Shown: in pieces, positions 28,801-37,774 of the stretch
How positions within the stretch are numbered: the first letter of the stretch is position 1
Layout: each line of letters starts with the position of its first letter
DNA from: a virus
Length of the DNA stretch: 40,184 nt
IMG/VR virus record: IMGVR_UViG_3300007609_000045
Coordinates: 1-40,184 of that record
Direction: 5' to 3' (one strand)
Translations under genes and position numbers: made by a program
The notes under the pieces: generated by a model
What the model was told of the DNA's origin: nothing
Database searches by the model: none
What the model saw: the letters and a program-made list of their open reading frames with translations, nothing else

Positions 28801-30062
28801 TATCAGGCAATGTTGCAACCTTTGCTATTACAGCTGATTCGATTGTAAATGCTGATGTAAATTCTAATGCTGCAATTGCGCAAAGCAAATTAGCAATGAC
28901 TCCTGCAAGCACTAGAGCAAGTGCAAGTGGTATTACACAAGCTGATTTAGGTCTTGCAAGTTTTGACAGTGATGACTTTGAAGTTACAAACGGTTGGGTA
29001 ACCCTTGCAGAAAATTCAGTAGATCTAACAGACTTGCCCGAGCTTGATCAATATGAAGCATATGGTAGACAGACAGCCAATACTGGCGATCCTGAAATTG
29101 TAACTTATGCAGACATTGTAGAGAACGGTGGTTCATTTACAACCGCAGGTGTTGCAGACAGGATTGTTAAGACTGGAACAGATGGTAGAATTGATGCACA
29201 AAGTTATTACTTGGATAACTTTAAGATATTAGATCAAACATCAAATACAATGACCATGACAACACCAGGTGGTTCTAAAGTATTTGACACAGTTGGTAGT
29301 ATTCCAAGTAATACTACTACAACATATCCAGGCACAATTCAAATTGGTAATACTAGTTCTACAGCATCGTTCTTCCAACAGAACAGTAGTTACGGTGATC
29401 CGGGTGATGCTACACAAAATTCACCAAGAATTTCTTCAGACTGGATGTATACTTCGTTTATTGAAGCACCAGGTGAAAAGGGTGCTTCAAGTACTGGTAT
29501 TGCTATTGGTGCTGGTACTGGATTTAGTAGTGCTGGACAAGTTGCTATTGTTGCTAATAACAACGTTGCTGCTATGATTTTTAAACAAACAGCAGTTACA
29601 CCAAGTACAAATGGTGGATACGATATTGGTACAAACAGTTTAAAGTTTGGTACATTCCACGGTACTGCTACATCAGCCCAATACGCTGATTTGGCGGAGA
29701 ACTATTTAGGAGATGCTAATTACGAACCAGGTACTGTATTAGTATTTGGCGGTAATGAAGAAGTTACTGTAACAAACACCAAAGGTGACCGAAGAGTTGC
29801 AGGTGTTGTATCAACGAATCCAGCGCACTTGATGAATGTTGATTTAGAAGGTGATCATGTCTTAGCATTAGGACTACAAGGAAGAGTTCCTTGTAATGTT
29901 ATAGGTCCAGTTGAGAAAGGCGATTTGCTAGTTACAAGTGCAATACCAGGATATGCAATTGTAGACAATAATCCTAAGATAGGCACAGTGATAGGTAAAT
30001 CAGTAAGCGTTAAAGACGACGGCGGCCGTGGCACAGTTGAAGTGGTTGTAGGGAGAGTATAA
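22893..30062 (+). CDS. giant tail-fibre/adhesin protein
   Basis: 2389 residues. The N-terminal module, residues 1-40 (V-E-G-N-D-G-T-G-D-S-I-R-E-A-F-R-K-A-N-E-N-F-T-E-L-Y), is shared with three other genes here. A unit of about 220 residues occurs twice (from about 503 and 725), each opening with 'C-x-R-D-x-G-x-I-x-D'. Around 1030-1500 the sequence looks like a right-handed beta-helix ('VPANVSIKGTDFRRCQIR'). A collagen-like 'GATGPTGRRG' follows near 1508. The C-terminus has 'YADLAENYLGDANYEPG' near 2262 and 'GRVPCNV', as in other marine phage fibres. It probably binds the host surface. Its TAA overlaps the next gene. Confidence 0.9.
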   Translation: MAKQDIYLGVEGNDGTGDSIREAFRKANENFTELYAVFGQGGTISFTALNDTPTGITANGVLIGNSTGTELIQKTLSAGDGISIDNSGETNITITNTGANINADTSPILGGPLSGNRVYSIGLIATSPEAINEFNTTHGSSITIDDLVTDKKFQDQYYAPNVTTEETKSVYARTEPSNAGEYTKSISEYRSGNVVINDHGFDWSSNGTKWKFTATDTSPTGLTDNTDYYIRFVNEDQISLHTSKEEAQNNNDTTRQKINIALGSTVTPTGQDQVRDTAYDDALFGFYRDNEALPRKSAVRRQGDDMEGALYLHDHPGDLAGTDTGDINDKQAATKLYVDNTSYASTEDLFVTKQGDDTQLRTPVGLEGRGLSYAFGSLKAACQKAEEIMESAPIEAGAYKQTITFDDGDGISLVTSVGVTTANAAAENAITYLRENKKFIQKAVIDYVNDTFPTLAYEDTNVVNPNAEATLFRNKEFIQNEVTSWINNNIGNATTGNTWFEFSYSQPKCFRDTGYIVDAWINDLSKGGNLETRRVAASYQAGRQNAVDNADIGTPDQIDETNLAIEFARDLVKNYVLTNTTYTSQQDKFVVDDTDLTVNQFKVYMGAGRGTITYNNGGTVNGSLLVSTFTYNNTDGFATIVTATNHGLSASDEITLASLNVTIDGEAVVFPETYAQVDTGLTCESGSGVSDVIGRADTLTSVITDVISNGIDALVNYPPEGPSVPNNTCERDVGLIIDGMILDIGNGTNANYHALQSAKRYFSTPSGAKARVTQQTETLAAMARAKSIVRNVVSNVDLLTQSKRFAVLGTGLTSTSFQVNIGDVDLIDYISGGTVDGTLNITNFLYDSDTGIATITVSTAHGLGVGSVVVLDGAVFTWTDREGTKVFPTDYTTLIPQWLDSDINDVSNTVKNALDAKFDIIIDILTNGFSAVRNYTLVEGTTYTVDFSNGVGNDSTDQGINTNVDILPGKIITGKTSGARGRIVKYTSGVDLGGEAFDRTEVVLIEPTEFRIGEELEYGNPTVEKQICIHVESGIYYEDYPIKVPANVSIKGTDFRRCQIRPAPRISQSPWVDTYFYRDKLLDNLKITDWYGPDLATPQDISITGTNEAGGTITVTPADNISPISWDGQWFYTDSGAVGLISNADGASSFEVTLTVDVLPNLNNISSGEWHIKSTRNYGYHYLTDPNDPTSTPKRNDQLDVFLMNDATRLANMTFQGHGGFAQVLDPAGQILIKSPYTQVCGSFSGSINKQAFRGGMFIDGFAGNLETVITSKDDNYTLNVQSAAGTGLRLRKPQTPAPFFINGVRYQVDAIAEYDGGTGTAKLLINKLSNEGNGYTDTTFPQEIFVQTAGNRSMLANDYTQVNDLGYGLFVNNAALSEQVSTFCYYNHIAFFSNNGSEIRALNCSNANGNFGLVAAGSDPNETLDVVTSLRNMQQPAKVYNDPTDTFGFGEFNHNAGNFSVFVYDCDYHPYANSLVDVYTSTGVQTYEVTAVAEVSVPVSNSGGYSGATGPTGRRGTNQKIYRLSISGDSGLEEAITGLHNINLASDDSPYVTIRMNKNHLFDDVAGVTSIRPSTAVIFDENPDRVYRSISFNNQDSDNSALPADRFQVVFDTGFNHVNLTMRNTEAALNTYAGVGTTMGATAGDVVLAIEKLTDKLIDRVNNNDMIFTYAGKTHTVANYTDRGSYATVELNDLAGSNINSDGGLFSAGGLADRITFTDDSTRTVPLSLQDNENASITVGISTLRANGHDFDKIGTGGFNTTNYPSIIYGEPTKSATQANEVSERGKGRVFFASTDQDGFFRVGKFFSVDQGTGTVTFAASIAISNLDGLGFKQGVRITEFSNDDTMADGDPAAVPTEFAAEGFLSRRLHFDRGGIKLTAGTIGPGALARDGTTEMTGNLNAGGYKITNAADPTNLQDLTTKSYVDIRTPFGNEAIGTATGNKETNDILVWDGSTYDNATPAGDIEISVSGNVATFAITADSIVNADVNSNAAIAQSKLAMTPASTRASASGITQADLGLASFDSDDFEVTNGWVTLAENSVDLTDLPELDQYEAYGRQTANTGDPEIVTYADIVENGGSFTTAGVADRIVKTGTDGRIDAQSYYLDNFKILDQTSNTMTMTTPGGSKVFDTVGSIPSNTTTTYPGTIQIGNTSSTASFFQQNSSYGDPGDATQNSPRISSDWMYTSFIEAPGEKGASSTGIAIGAGTGFSSAGQVAIVANNNVAAMIFKQTAVTPSTNGGYDIGTNSLKFGTFHGTATSAQYADLAENYLGDANYEPGTVLVFGGNEEVTVTNTKGDRRVAGVVSTNPAHLMNVDLEGDHVLALGLQGRVPCNVIGPVEKGDLLVTSAIPGYAIVDNNPKIGTVIGKSVSVKDDGGRGTVEVVVGRV

Positions 30063-30571
30063 TGGCACAACAAACTATAAACATTGGAACTAGTGCTAAC
30101 AAAGGAAACGGCGATCCTATTAGAACTGCGTTTAGTAAAACAAATGATAACTTTACAGAGCTTTATACTCGAGTACTAGCTGTTGAAAACGGTACAATTA
30201 ATGTTGTTGTATCAGACGTAAAAGGTAGTGTACATGCTGATGACAGTGCATTAATGATTGACGGTATATCTGCACAAATAGTTGGACCTGTAAATAACAC
30301 AAGTGTTACAACCACAACGCTTACAGCAACTAATATTATAGGTGATGTAACAGGAGATGTAACAGGAACAGTAACAGGATCACTTGTAGGTAATAGTACC
30401 GGTTATCATACAGGAGATATTACAGGTAGTGTGTTTGCAGATAATAGTACTTTACTAGTAGATGCAATAAATGGCGAAATACCAGGATATATAAGTTTAG
30501 CAACACTAAAAACAGAATTAGCAGCAAGCGTTGATTTTGCTGACTTCCAAACAAGAATTGCGGCATTATAA
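30062..30571 (+). CDS. small fibre-like protein
   Basis: 169 residues with the same N-terminal module as the giant protein ('GNGDPIRTAFSKTNDNFTELY'), then a Thr/Gly/Asp-rich repeat region ('GDVTGDVTGTVTG', 'GDITG'). A GGGAGAG ribosome site precedes the ATG, which overlaps the preceding stop. It is probably a partner or alternative fibre attached to the same site on the virion. Confidence 0.8.
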   Translation: MAQQTINIGTSANKGNGDPIRTAFSKTNDNFTELYTRVLAVENGTINVVVSDVKGSVHADDSALMIDGISAQIVGPVNNTSVTTTTLTATNIIGDVTGDVTGTVTGSLVGNSTGYHTGDITGSVFADNSTLLVDAINGEIPGYISLATLKTELAASVDFADFQTRIAAL

Positions 30572-30580
30572 GGATAAAAA

Positions 30581-32500
30581 ATGGCAAATAGAATTCCACT
30601 TATAGTTGATAGAGACGATCAAAACAGACTTAAAGAATTGCCTATAGGTGATAATCTTAATCTAACAGGAAGCGGTATTGTTGGTGCTGCTAATATTGAA
30701 GCAACCGGTCTTACTATTGCAGGAGTAAGTTATAATCCGTTTAGCGGAAGTTATAATGATTTAACTGACAAACCTGTTGTTGCTGCAGATACTGATGAAC
30801 TTGTAGAAGGTACTTCTAATCAATATTTTACTAATGAAAGAGTTGACGACCGTGTAGCTGCAATATTGAGAGAAGGAACAGGTATCGACATTACCTATGA
30901 TGATCTTAGTGCAACTATCACAATCACCGCAACAGGCGGAGGTAGTGGCGGTGGCGGAGACGGAATCACTACGAACTTAACTGGACTAGCAACTAATCAA
31001 GTTTTGAAATGGAGTGCAGCTGACGGAGCATGGGTAAACGGAAGTGTTGTTTGGTCTGAAATACAAAGCAAGCCAAACTTTGCAACTGTATCTATAACAG
31101 GCAGTTATAACGATTTAACTAACAAGCCTGAATTAGTTGACGACATAAGTGATCTAGCAGATGTTGATACAGCATCTAATCCTCCTATTACTGGACAGGT
31201 ATTAAAATGGGACGGTGCTAAGTGGGCACCAGCAGATGATATTACATCAGGTGGCGGCGGACTAGATGCTACAACACTTAGCGGCTTTGCTAGCTCATAT
31301 TATTTAGATTATAATAATTTTACCAACACACCTACACTGTTCGATAGCGAATTTAGCTCGTTGGTAGGAACCCCGACTACACTTAGTGGTTATGGTATTA
31401 CCGATGCTGTAAGTACCACTCAGAGTTACACTCAAAACGGATCCGTAGTCTTTAACAGCGATACTGGTATCATAGTAGGTACAAACGATAATATTAAAAT
31501 TCGTGTTGACGGTGATGCTATTTTTGAAACAACTGTTGACGAACAAGATTTAGATATTAATGTAAAGCCGATTGCTGGTGCAGTTACAGCAATTAAAATA
31601 GACACCGGAACACAGAGAGTAGGTATTTTTACAACAACGCCTGGAAGAAAATTAGATGTTGCAGGCGATGTTAATGCAACAGAGTACTACGGTAACGGTA
31701 GTAATTTGACAGGAATCACACTAGACAGAATAACTACACTAGGAAGTGAAACAAGTAATTCTGTAAGTTTTGGTGATGTAACACCATTCACAACTAACAC
31801 TTATAGCCTAGGTGCTAGTAATAATTATTTCCAAAATGCATATGCTAACAACTTTTATGGAAGTGGTGCTAATTTAACAAACATTCCTACAACAGCATTA
31901 ACTGGCAATATTGATTATACAGATAGTATAATCACAAACAAACCAACGATACCTACTAATAATAACGAACTTACTAACGGAGCGGGTTACCTTACAGGAA
32001 TAACTTCCGAAAGTATTAATAGTCTAGACGATGTTAATATTACTAGTGTAGCAAACGATGAGATTTTAAAATATGACAGTGCTACAGGTAAATGGATCAA
32101 CAGTGTAGGCGGGTCGACTGTAGGCAACTTTACATTTGCTAGCAGCAACATTGACACTGATGATTCTAGCGAAATTTCAGTCACACCGGCTGTAAGAATG
32201 AATAGTGATTTAACTGTTGAGAATGATTTAGTAGTTGACAATAATGTAACCGTAACCAAAATATTGTCTGTAGAACAAATTAATACTACTTCAACAGGTG
32301 CTCCTACTATTGAAAGTAACTCAAGCATTAATTTAAGTGCTGCCGATAGAGTAACTGTTAACCGAAGTCCATTAAATCTTGCTAGTTTCACAACAGCAGA
32401 ACGTAATGCTCTTTCAGCAACAAATGGTGATATGATTTACAATACTACTACTAATAAATTCCAAGGCTATGCAGATGGTTCTTGGGTAGATTTACACTAG
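30581..32500 (+). CDS. tail-fibre protein
   Basis: 639 residues. It has repeated 'S-Y-N-D-L-T-(D/N)-K-P' segments (near 56 and 172), 'Y-G-(N/S)-G-(S/A)-N-L-T' repeats and beta-rich sequence, all usual in phage tail fibres. A Gly-rich linker (GGGSGGGG) lies near residue 125. The C-terminal 'F-Q-G-Y-A-D-G-S-W-V-D-L' resembles fibre end domains. It lacks the N-terminal module of its neighbours, starting instead M-A-N-R-I-P-L-I-V-D. Confidence 0.85.
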   Translation: MANRIPLIVDRDDQNRLKELPIGDNLNLTGSGIVGAANIEATGLTIAGVSYNPFSGSYNDLTDKPVVAADTDELVEGTSNQYFTNERVDDRVAAILREGTGIDITYDDLSATITITATGGGSGGGGDGITTNLTGLATNQVLKWSAADGAWVNGSVVWSEIQSKPNFATVSITGSYNDLTNKPELVDDISDLADVDTASNPPITGQVLKWDGAKWAPADDITSGGGGLDATTLSGFASSYYLDYNNFTNTPTLFDSEFSSLVGTPTTLSGYGITDAVSTTQSYTQNGSVVFNSDTGIIVGTNDNIKIRVDGDAIFETTVDEQDLDINVKPIAGAVTAIKIDTGTQRVGIFTTTPGRKLDVAGDVNATEYYGNGSNLTGITLDRITTLGSETSNSVSFGDVTPFTTNTYSLGASNNYFQNAYANNFYGSGANLTNIPTTALTGNIDYTDSIITNKPTIPTNNNELTNGAGYLTGITSESINSLDDVNITSVANDEILKYDSATGKWINSVGGSTVGNFTFASSNIDTDDSSEISVTPAVRMNSDLTVENDLVVDNNVTVTKILSVEQINTTSTGAPTIESNSSINLSAADRVTVNRSPLNLASFTTAERNALSATNGDMIYNTTTNKFQGYADGSWVDLH

Positions 32501-32508
32501 GAGTTTAA

Positions 32509-34074
32509 ATGAGCGAAGTAGAATATGTAGTTACTCTAAAAAAAGATGTAAACTACGAAGAATTCAATCAAGAAATGATCGAAAATACAGGTGCTGGCAA
32601 CATTCCAAATAGAACAGTTGATGTAGCAAATGCAAGACCCGGCTCACAAAGAAATACGCATTATTCACTAACAGTAGAAGAAGCAGATGCATTAAAAAAT
32701 GATCCAAGAGTTTTAGATGTTGATCTTCCTCCGGATCAAAATCCTGATATCATACTTGAATTAAATTCAAGAGTTACAGGTCCTTTTTACAAAGGGACTT
32801 CTGAAAGTGGTCGATGGATTGACTGGGGCAAAAGACGTCATAGTATAACTACCGAAGATACAACATGGTCAACTTCGTTAGTAGGTAATCACGATTATAA
32901 TCTAGACGGAACAGGTGTTGATGTTGTAATACAAGATAGTGGACTACAAGTTGATCATCCAGAATTCCAAGATGCTAATGGCGTATCAAGAGTTCAACAG
33001 ATAAACTGGTATACTGAAAGTGGATTAAGTGGAACACAAAGTTCTAACCATTACAGAGATACAGACGGACATGGCACACACTGCGCAGGCACAGCAGCAG
33101 GACTTACATTTGGATGGGCTAAAAATGCAAGAGTATACAGTGTAAAGCTAAATGGCTTAGAAGGCACCGGCGATGCAGGCACAGGAATAAGCATTTCAGA
33201 TTGTTTTGATGTTATTAAGTTATGGCACAGAAATAAACCTATTGATCCGATAACTGGGCGTAAAAGACCTACCATAGTAAATATGAGCTGGGGTTACAGC
33301 ACAGGATACGGAACAGCAACTTCGATATTTTATAGAGGAACGTCGTATAGTTCTAGTAATGATGCTAGTTTTTCGAGTAGAACACATTTAAGAGATACAT
33401 ATGGCCTTTATCCATATTTTTCTAATGGAAATTATAGAGTTCCTGTCAGGATTACGTCAGTTGATACAGATGTACAAGAACTAATTGACGAAGGTGTACA
33501 TGTATGTATTGCCGCAGGAAATAATAGTTTTAAAGTAGACGTAGACGGAGGCGACGACTACGGTAATATTTTATTCTATACTAGCGGTAGCCGTTTCTAT
33601 CACAGAGGTAGTTCTCCTTATAGTACAGAGGCTTTTATGGTAGGCAGTTTACTCGCACAAAGTCCGACAGCAGATAATAAAGTTAGTTTTAGTACCTGCG
33701 GTCCAGGTGTAGACATTTATGCTGCAGGCAATAATATTGTTAGTTGTACAAGTAATACAAACAAATTTACTGATGCAACATACTGGAACGACAGTAACTT
33801 TAGACAGTGTAATATAAGTGGAACAAGTATGGCAAGCCCACAAATATGCGGTATTGGTGCATTATATTTACAAGCCAATCCAATGTTGACTCCAGCACAA
33901 CTAAAAACCATGATTCATAATGATAGTTCAGAAACACTACAAGCAGGATCATTGACCGGGTACGGCGACACAAACGATGCAATGGGCGGGCCAACAAGAG
34001 TTGCTGTAAGTAGATATAATAAACAAGTACCTTATACCAACACAGTATCAGGTAAATACAATATCAGGAGTTAA
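32509..34074 (+). CDS. subtilisin-like serine protease (S8 family)
   Basis: 521 residues. The catalytic triad is intact: Asp143 in QDSGLQVDHPEF, His188 in DGHGTHCAG, and Ser440 in GTSMASP, with the oxyanion Asn338 in IAAGNN. Residues 5-75 resemble an I9-type propeptide ('YVVTL ... LTVEEADALKNDPRVLDVD'), so self-cleavage is likely. There is no signal peptide. Placement inside the tail operon suggests a late, perhaps virion-attached protease that processes fibres or attacks host surface proteins. GGAG precedes the ATG; the next gene starts two bases after the stop. Confidence 0.93.
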   Translation: MSEVEYVVTLKKDVNYEEFNQEMIENTGAGNIPNRTVDVANARPGSQRNTHYSLTVEEADALKNDPRVLDVDLPPDQNPDIILELNSRVTGPFYKGTSESGRWIDWGKRRHSITTEDTTWSTSLVGNHDYNLDGTGVDVVIQDSGLQVDHPEFQDANGVSRVQQINWYTESGLSGTQSSNHYRDTDGHGTHCAGTAAGLTFGWAKNARVYSVKLNGLEGTGDAGTGISISDCFDVIKLWHRNKPIDPITGRKRPTIVNMSWGYSTGYGTATSIFYRGTSYSSSNDASFSSRTHLRDTYGLYPYFSNGNYRVPVRITSVDTDVQELIDEGVHVCIAAGNNSFKVDVDGGDDYGNILFYTSGSRFYHRGSSPYSTEAFMVGSLLAQSPTADNKVSFSTCGPGVDIYAAGNNIVSCTSNTNKFTDATYWNDSNFRQCNISGTSMASPQICGIGALYLQANPMLTPAQLKTMIHNDSSETLQAGSLTGYGDTNDAMGGPTRVAVSRYNKQVPYTNTVSGKYNIRS

Positions 34075-34076
34075 TA

Positions 34077-34769
34077 ATGGCAATTCAAACAGTAAATATC
34101 GGCACTATTGCAAACGACGGTACAGGTGACGATCTTCGAGAAGCATTTGTAAAAGTTAATAATAACTTTGCAGAGTTAGACAATAGGGACCCAGAAAAAA
34201 CTACTGGAGCAAATTTAGGTAGTAGTGGTGAAGGAGTCTTTGCACAATTAAGCGGTGCAGAAATGCAATTTAAAAAATTAGTTGCAGGATCAGCAGTCAC
34301 ACTTGCAAGTGACGGCAATGCTATTACTATAAACTCTACAGCGACCGGACTTCCGAGTTTACAGGTATTTGCTGACAATAATAACTTAACTCTAGATGCT
34401 AACAATAATGCGTTAACAATAGCAGGCGGAGGAACTACTACAACTAATCTTAGCGGTACTACTATTACCGTTTCTAGTTATACGTCTTTACAAACAGATA
34501 CTTCTCCTAAACTTACAGCAGATTTAGATGCGCAAACAAATAATATCTCTAATGTAGGCAACATGACCGGCCTTGTACATAATATTGACATTAGAGAAAT
34601 GGACGGTATTCAAGATTTTATTAACGGTATAGATCTAGGAGAAGTATTTCCAGAATCATTTGATAATATTTTGCAATATCTCGCACAAGACTTGTCCATA
34701 GACTTTGACGACGGTAGTGAAACATTTACTGGATCTACAGAGACGACCGCGGATATGGGAACCTTATAG
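34077..34769 (+). CDS. fibre-like protein with shared N-terminal module
   Basis: 230 residues opening with 'N-I-G-T-I-A-N-D-G-T-G-D-D-L-R-E-A-F-V-K-V-N-N-N-F-A-E-L', the same module as the genes at 22893 and 30062. The middle is Thr/Asn/Ser-rich and beta-like, and the C-terminus acidic. It lies immediately after the protease, with AGGAG before the ATG. Confidence 0.8.
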   Translation: MAIQTVNIGTIANDGTGDDLREAFVKVNNNFAELDNRDPEKTTGANLGSSGEGVFAQLSGAEMQFKKLVAGSAVTLASDGNAITINSTATGLPSLQVFADNNNLTLDANNNALTIAGGGTTTTNLSGTTITVSSYTSLQTDTSPKLTADLDAQTNNISNVGNMTGLVHNIDIREMDGIQDFINGIDLGEVFPESFDNILQYLAQDLSIDFDDGSETFTGSTETTADMGTL

Positions 34770-34779
34770 GAGCGTATAA

Positions 34780-37740
34780 ATGGCCAATACTCTTTGGACC
34801 GTAAACACTGGACATAGTTTAGGAACATTTCAAGAAAGTTTAACACAAACTATTTCGCTGCCTGTGGTTAATACTGTTGATAGTATTTCTTTAATTAGCG
34901 GACAATTGCCCGGCGGGTTAAGACTTACTGGAACAGATTTAGTAGGAACACCGTTTGAGGTTAATGCACTAACAACATTTACTTTTGTTTTAAGAGCAAA
35001 AAAAGGCAGAAAACAAGAAGATATAACATTGAACTTGACCATAGACGGTCAAGACGAACCGCAATGGGTCACAGCCGAAGGCGATCTTCCGTTAGGTCCT
35101 AATAATAGATTTTATATTTTAGATAGTAGTCCAGTAGACTTTCAATTACAAGTTATTGATCCTGATCTTCCAACTGGAGAATCATTAGAATATTATATCG
35201 AAGACGACGGAGGAGAGTTACCACCGGGCATTACACTTGATAGAACTACTGGAAGGCTTACAGGAATTGTAGAACCCTTATTAGCATTAGAAAAAAGAGC
35301 AAATGCAGGTTACTTCGATACAAATTTATACGGCTCGTTTCCTTTTGATTTCGGAGTAAGAAGTTTCAATGGATTTGAAAGTTTTTTTTACGATACAACT
35401 TTTTATGATTTTGCTATTCCTACTCAAAGTCCAAAAAAATTAAACCGGTTTTATCAATTTACTGTTAGTGTAAACGACGGCGTTACTATTGCCAAAAGAA
35501 AGTTTAAAATTTATCTAGTAGGCGATGATTTTTTACGAACAGATAACACTATTATGCAACTTGCTACAGGGTTGTTCACAGCTGATAATACTTTCCTCAG
35601 AGCACCAATTTGGTTAACTCCTGGCGATCTGGGAATTAGAAGAGCTAATAACTTTGTTACATTATTTTTAGATGTATACGACCCAACTAGCAATCAAGGT
35701 ATTATTAGCTTTACCGTTAAAAACTCAAATCCAGACGGAACAGTAAGTGAATTACCTCCAGGAATGAGTATAGATAGTACCAGCGGAGAAATCACCGGGC
35801 GTGTTCCATATCAACCAGCTGTTACAAAAGAGTATAGATTTACCGTAGAAGCATTAAGACAACTAGGCAGTTCTTCGTCAACGTCGACACAATATTATGC
35901 AAACAATATAGGAGTAAACGCTGACTGGTCAGGAGATACTAATGTTCCATTTTTTAATTTTGCAGAAAATTTGTTTAATAGCAAAAATAACGAAACAGGC
36001 TGGATTGTTTTTAATGAAACTCCAGTAACCGAAATAGACGCAAGCGATAACAAACAATACGTAGCGTTAGATATAATTGACAAAAATGTATGGGCTATCG
36101 AGCAAGGAAGAGTCGTTGCAACATCAACAGACAAAGCTATAACAAAAATTGAAAAAGGTACAACAGACTGGTTAAGAGGAACCTTTATTGGAACTATAGC
36201 AAACGTTCTTTTTAGAACATTTGACAATGAAGGTAATGTAACAGCAAATAAAGTTGTGACTATGTCATTTTACGACTATCAAAAACGAGTTACATCAGAA
36301 ATTAATCCAACTGTAGCTAAAGATAAAACATTTACAGTAAAATTATTAGGTGAAGTTGAGAGTGCTATAAACTGGAACACTGAAACTGATCTCGGAAACA
36401 TTAGAGCTAACTTTGTTTCTACTCTTAGTGTAAATGCAACTAGTAATGTTCCTAATGCCGTTGTTCTTTATTCTCTAGACAGTGGAAAACTTCCACCAGG
36501 TATTACATTATCAATTGACGGACAACTACAAGGAAAAGTTAGACAGTTTGGAGAACCGGGACTTCCTGGATTGACAACTATTGACAAATCTACAACTCCA
36601 ACTACATTTGACGGTGCTACTACTACAATTGACAGAAGTTATACATTTACCGTGAAAGCACAGGATCAATTCCAGTTTAGTGCAACTACAAGACAATTTA
36701 CAATTACAACAACAGATCCAGACGATACACTTTATAGTAATATTACAATGGTTCCTATGCTTAAAAAAGATCAAAGAAATACATTTAGAAACTTTATTTC
36801 TGATCCTACAGTGTTTACTCCTGCAAGCATATATCGTCCCAATGATCCTACATTTGGATTGCAGTCAGAAATTAAAATTTTAACCTATGCAGGTATCGAA
36901 ACCAAAGACATCAGAGATTTTGTAGCAGCTGTAGCTAAAAATCACAAACGAAAAAAATATAAATTAGGATCAATAAAAAAAGCTGTAGCAAAAAATGTTG
37001 GTAGTAATGATATTGTTTATGAAGTGATTTATGTTGATCTAATAGATCCAGCAGAACCTTCTCTAGGAAAAACAAACGAAAGTTTTATTACACCTACTAA
37101 AAACAAAGTCACTGTAGACAGCATACAGTATGCGGTTACAGATGATAATACCGGTGTTGGTACAGGAGAAGGATTTTTTGAAATTGGTTTAAGGGGTGGG
37201 AATGGATTATCGCCGGCATCAACAGGCACTGTTACTTTATACACTAGAACAGGCCCAGTGCTATACACGCCAGGCGGTGCAATTAGTTTATTTTTGCAAA
37301 ACGGACAAGAAATTGGTGTAGCTAATATCGATGATAGTATTAGTTCAGACTCGTATAGGCTAAGACCAATTACAAATACTATCAAAATAGATTCAGATGC
37401 TATCAAAGTTAGCGACGGAGATGATCAAAGAAAATATATAAGTAATATCACTAATATGAGAGATAGAATTAGAGCACTCGGTAAAAACTTAAGAGACTTT
37501 TATCCGTTATGGATGAGGACCGCACAAAATGCCGGCGAAGCAGAACTAGGATTTACGCTAGCTGTACCACTGTGTTATTGTAAACCAGGAGAGGCAGACA
37601 ATGTGATATTGAATATTAATAACAGCGGTTTTAATTTTAAACAATTAGATATCGAAATTGAAAGATATAATATTGATGCTACAAATGGCAACAGTAATGA
37701 GCAGTACATACCGTTCGCAAATTATCAATTCAACGTATAA
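34780..37740 (+). CDS. large tail protein with Ig/cadherin-like repeats
   Basis: 986 residues. At least three repeats carry the 'L-P-P-G-(I/M)-(T/S)-(L/I)-(D/S) ... G-x-(I/L)-x-G' signature of putative Ig-like (He_PIG) domains (near 148-165, 324-345 and 566-585), and 'YxFTVxAxDQF' strands match the same fold. Ig-like domains on phage tails usually bind carbohydrates or receptors. The last 200 residues are different, with a 'PLCYCKPGEADNVILNINNSGFNFKQLDIEIERY' end. AGGAG precedes the ATG. Confidence 0.82.
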   Translation: MANTLWTVNTGHSLGTFQESLTQTISLPVVNTVDSISLISGQLPGGLRLTGTDLVGTPFEVNALTTFTFVLRAKKGRKQEDITLNLTIDGQDEPQWVTAEGDLPLGPNNRFYILDSSPVDFQLQVIDPDLPTGESLEYYIEDDGGELPPGITLDRTTGRLTGIVEPLLALEKRANAGYFDTNLYGSFPFDFGVRSFNGFESFFYDTTFYDFAIPTQSPKKLNRFYQFTVSVNDGVTIAKRKFKIYLVGDDFLRTDNTIMQLATGLFTADNTFLRAPIWLTPGDLGIRRANNFVTLFLDVYDPTSNQGIISFTVKNSNPDGTVSELPPGMSIDSTSGEITGRVPYQPAVTKEYRFTVEALRQLGSSSSTSTQYYANNIGVNADWSGDTNVPFFNFAENLFNSKNNETGWIVFNETPVTEIDASDNKQYVALDIIDKNVWAIEQGRVVATSTDKAITKIEKGTTDWLRGTFIGTIANVLFRTFDNEGNVTANKVVTMSFYDYQKRVTSEINPTVAKDKTFTVKLLGEVESAINWNTETDLGNIRANFVSTLSVNATSNVPNAVVLYSLDSGKLPPGITLSIDGQLQGKVRQFGEPGLPGLTTIDKSTTPTTFDGATTTIDRSYTFTVKAQDQFQFSATTRQFTITTTDPDDTLYSNITMVPMLKKDQRNTFRNFISDPTVFTPASIYRPNDPTFGLQSEIKILTYAGIETKDIRDFVAAVAKNHKRKKYKLGSIKKAVAKNVGSNDIVYEVIYVDLIDPAEPSLGKTNESFITPTKNKVTVDSIQYAVTDDNTGVGTGEGFFEIGLRGGNGLSPASTGTVTLYTRTGPVLYTPGGAISLFLQNGQEIGVANIDDSISSDSYRLRPITNTIKIDSDAIKVSDGDDQRKYISNITNMRDRIRALGKNLRDFYPLWMRTAQNAGEAELGFTLAVPLCYCKPGEADNVILNINNSGFNFKQLDIEIERYNIDATNGNSNEQYIPFANYQFNV

Positions 37741-37744
37741 TACT

Positions 37745-37752
37745 GATAAATA
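37745..37752 (+). promoter_or_regulatory. late promoter element
   Basis: GATAAATA 22 bases before ATG 37775, giving a short leader with GAGAGGAAG as ribosome site. It could let the last tail gene be expressed separately. Confidence 0.6.
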
Positions 37753-37774
37753 AGATTACAAGAGAGGAAGCGTA

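Noticed and set aside
29269-29577. 102-codon forward frame within the giant tail gene
   Set aside because: Leu/Val-rich repetitive shadow of the repeat-rich coding frame.
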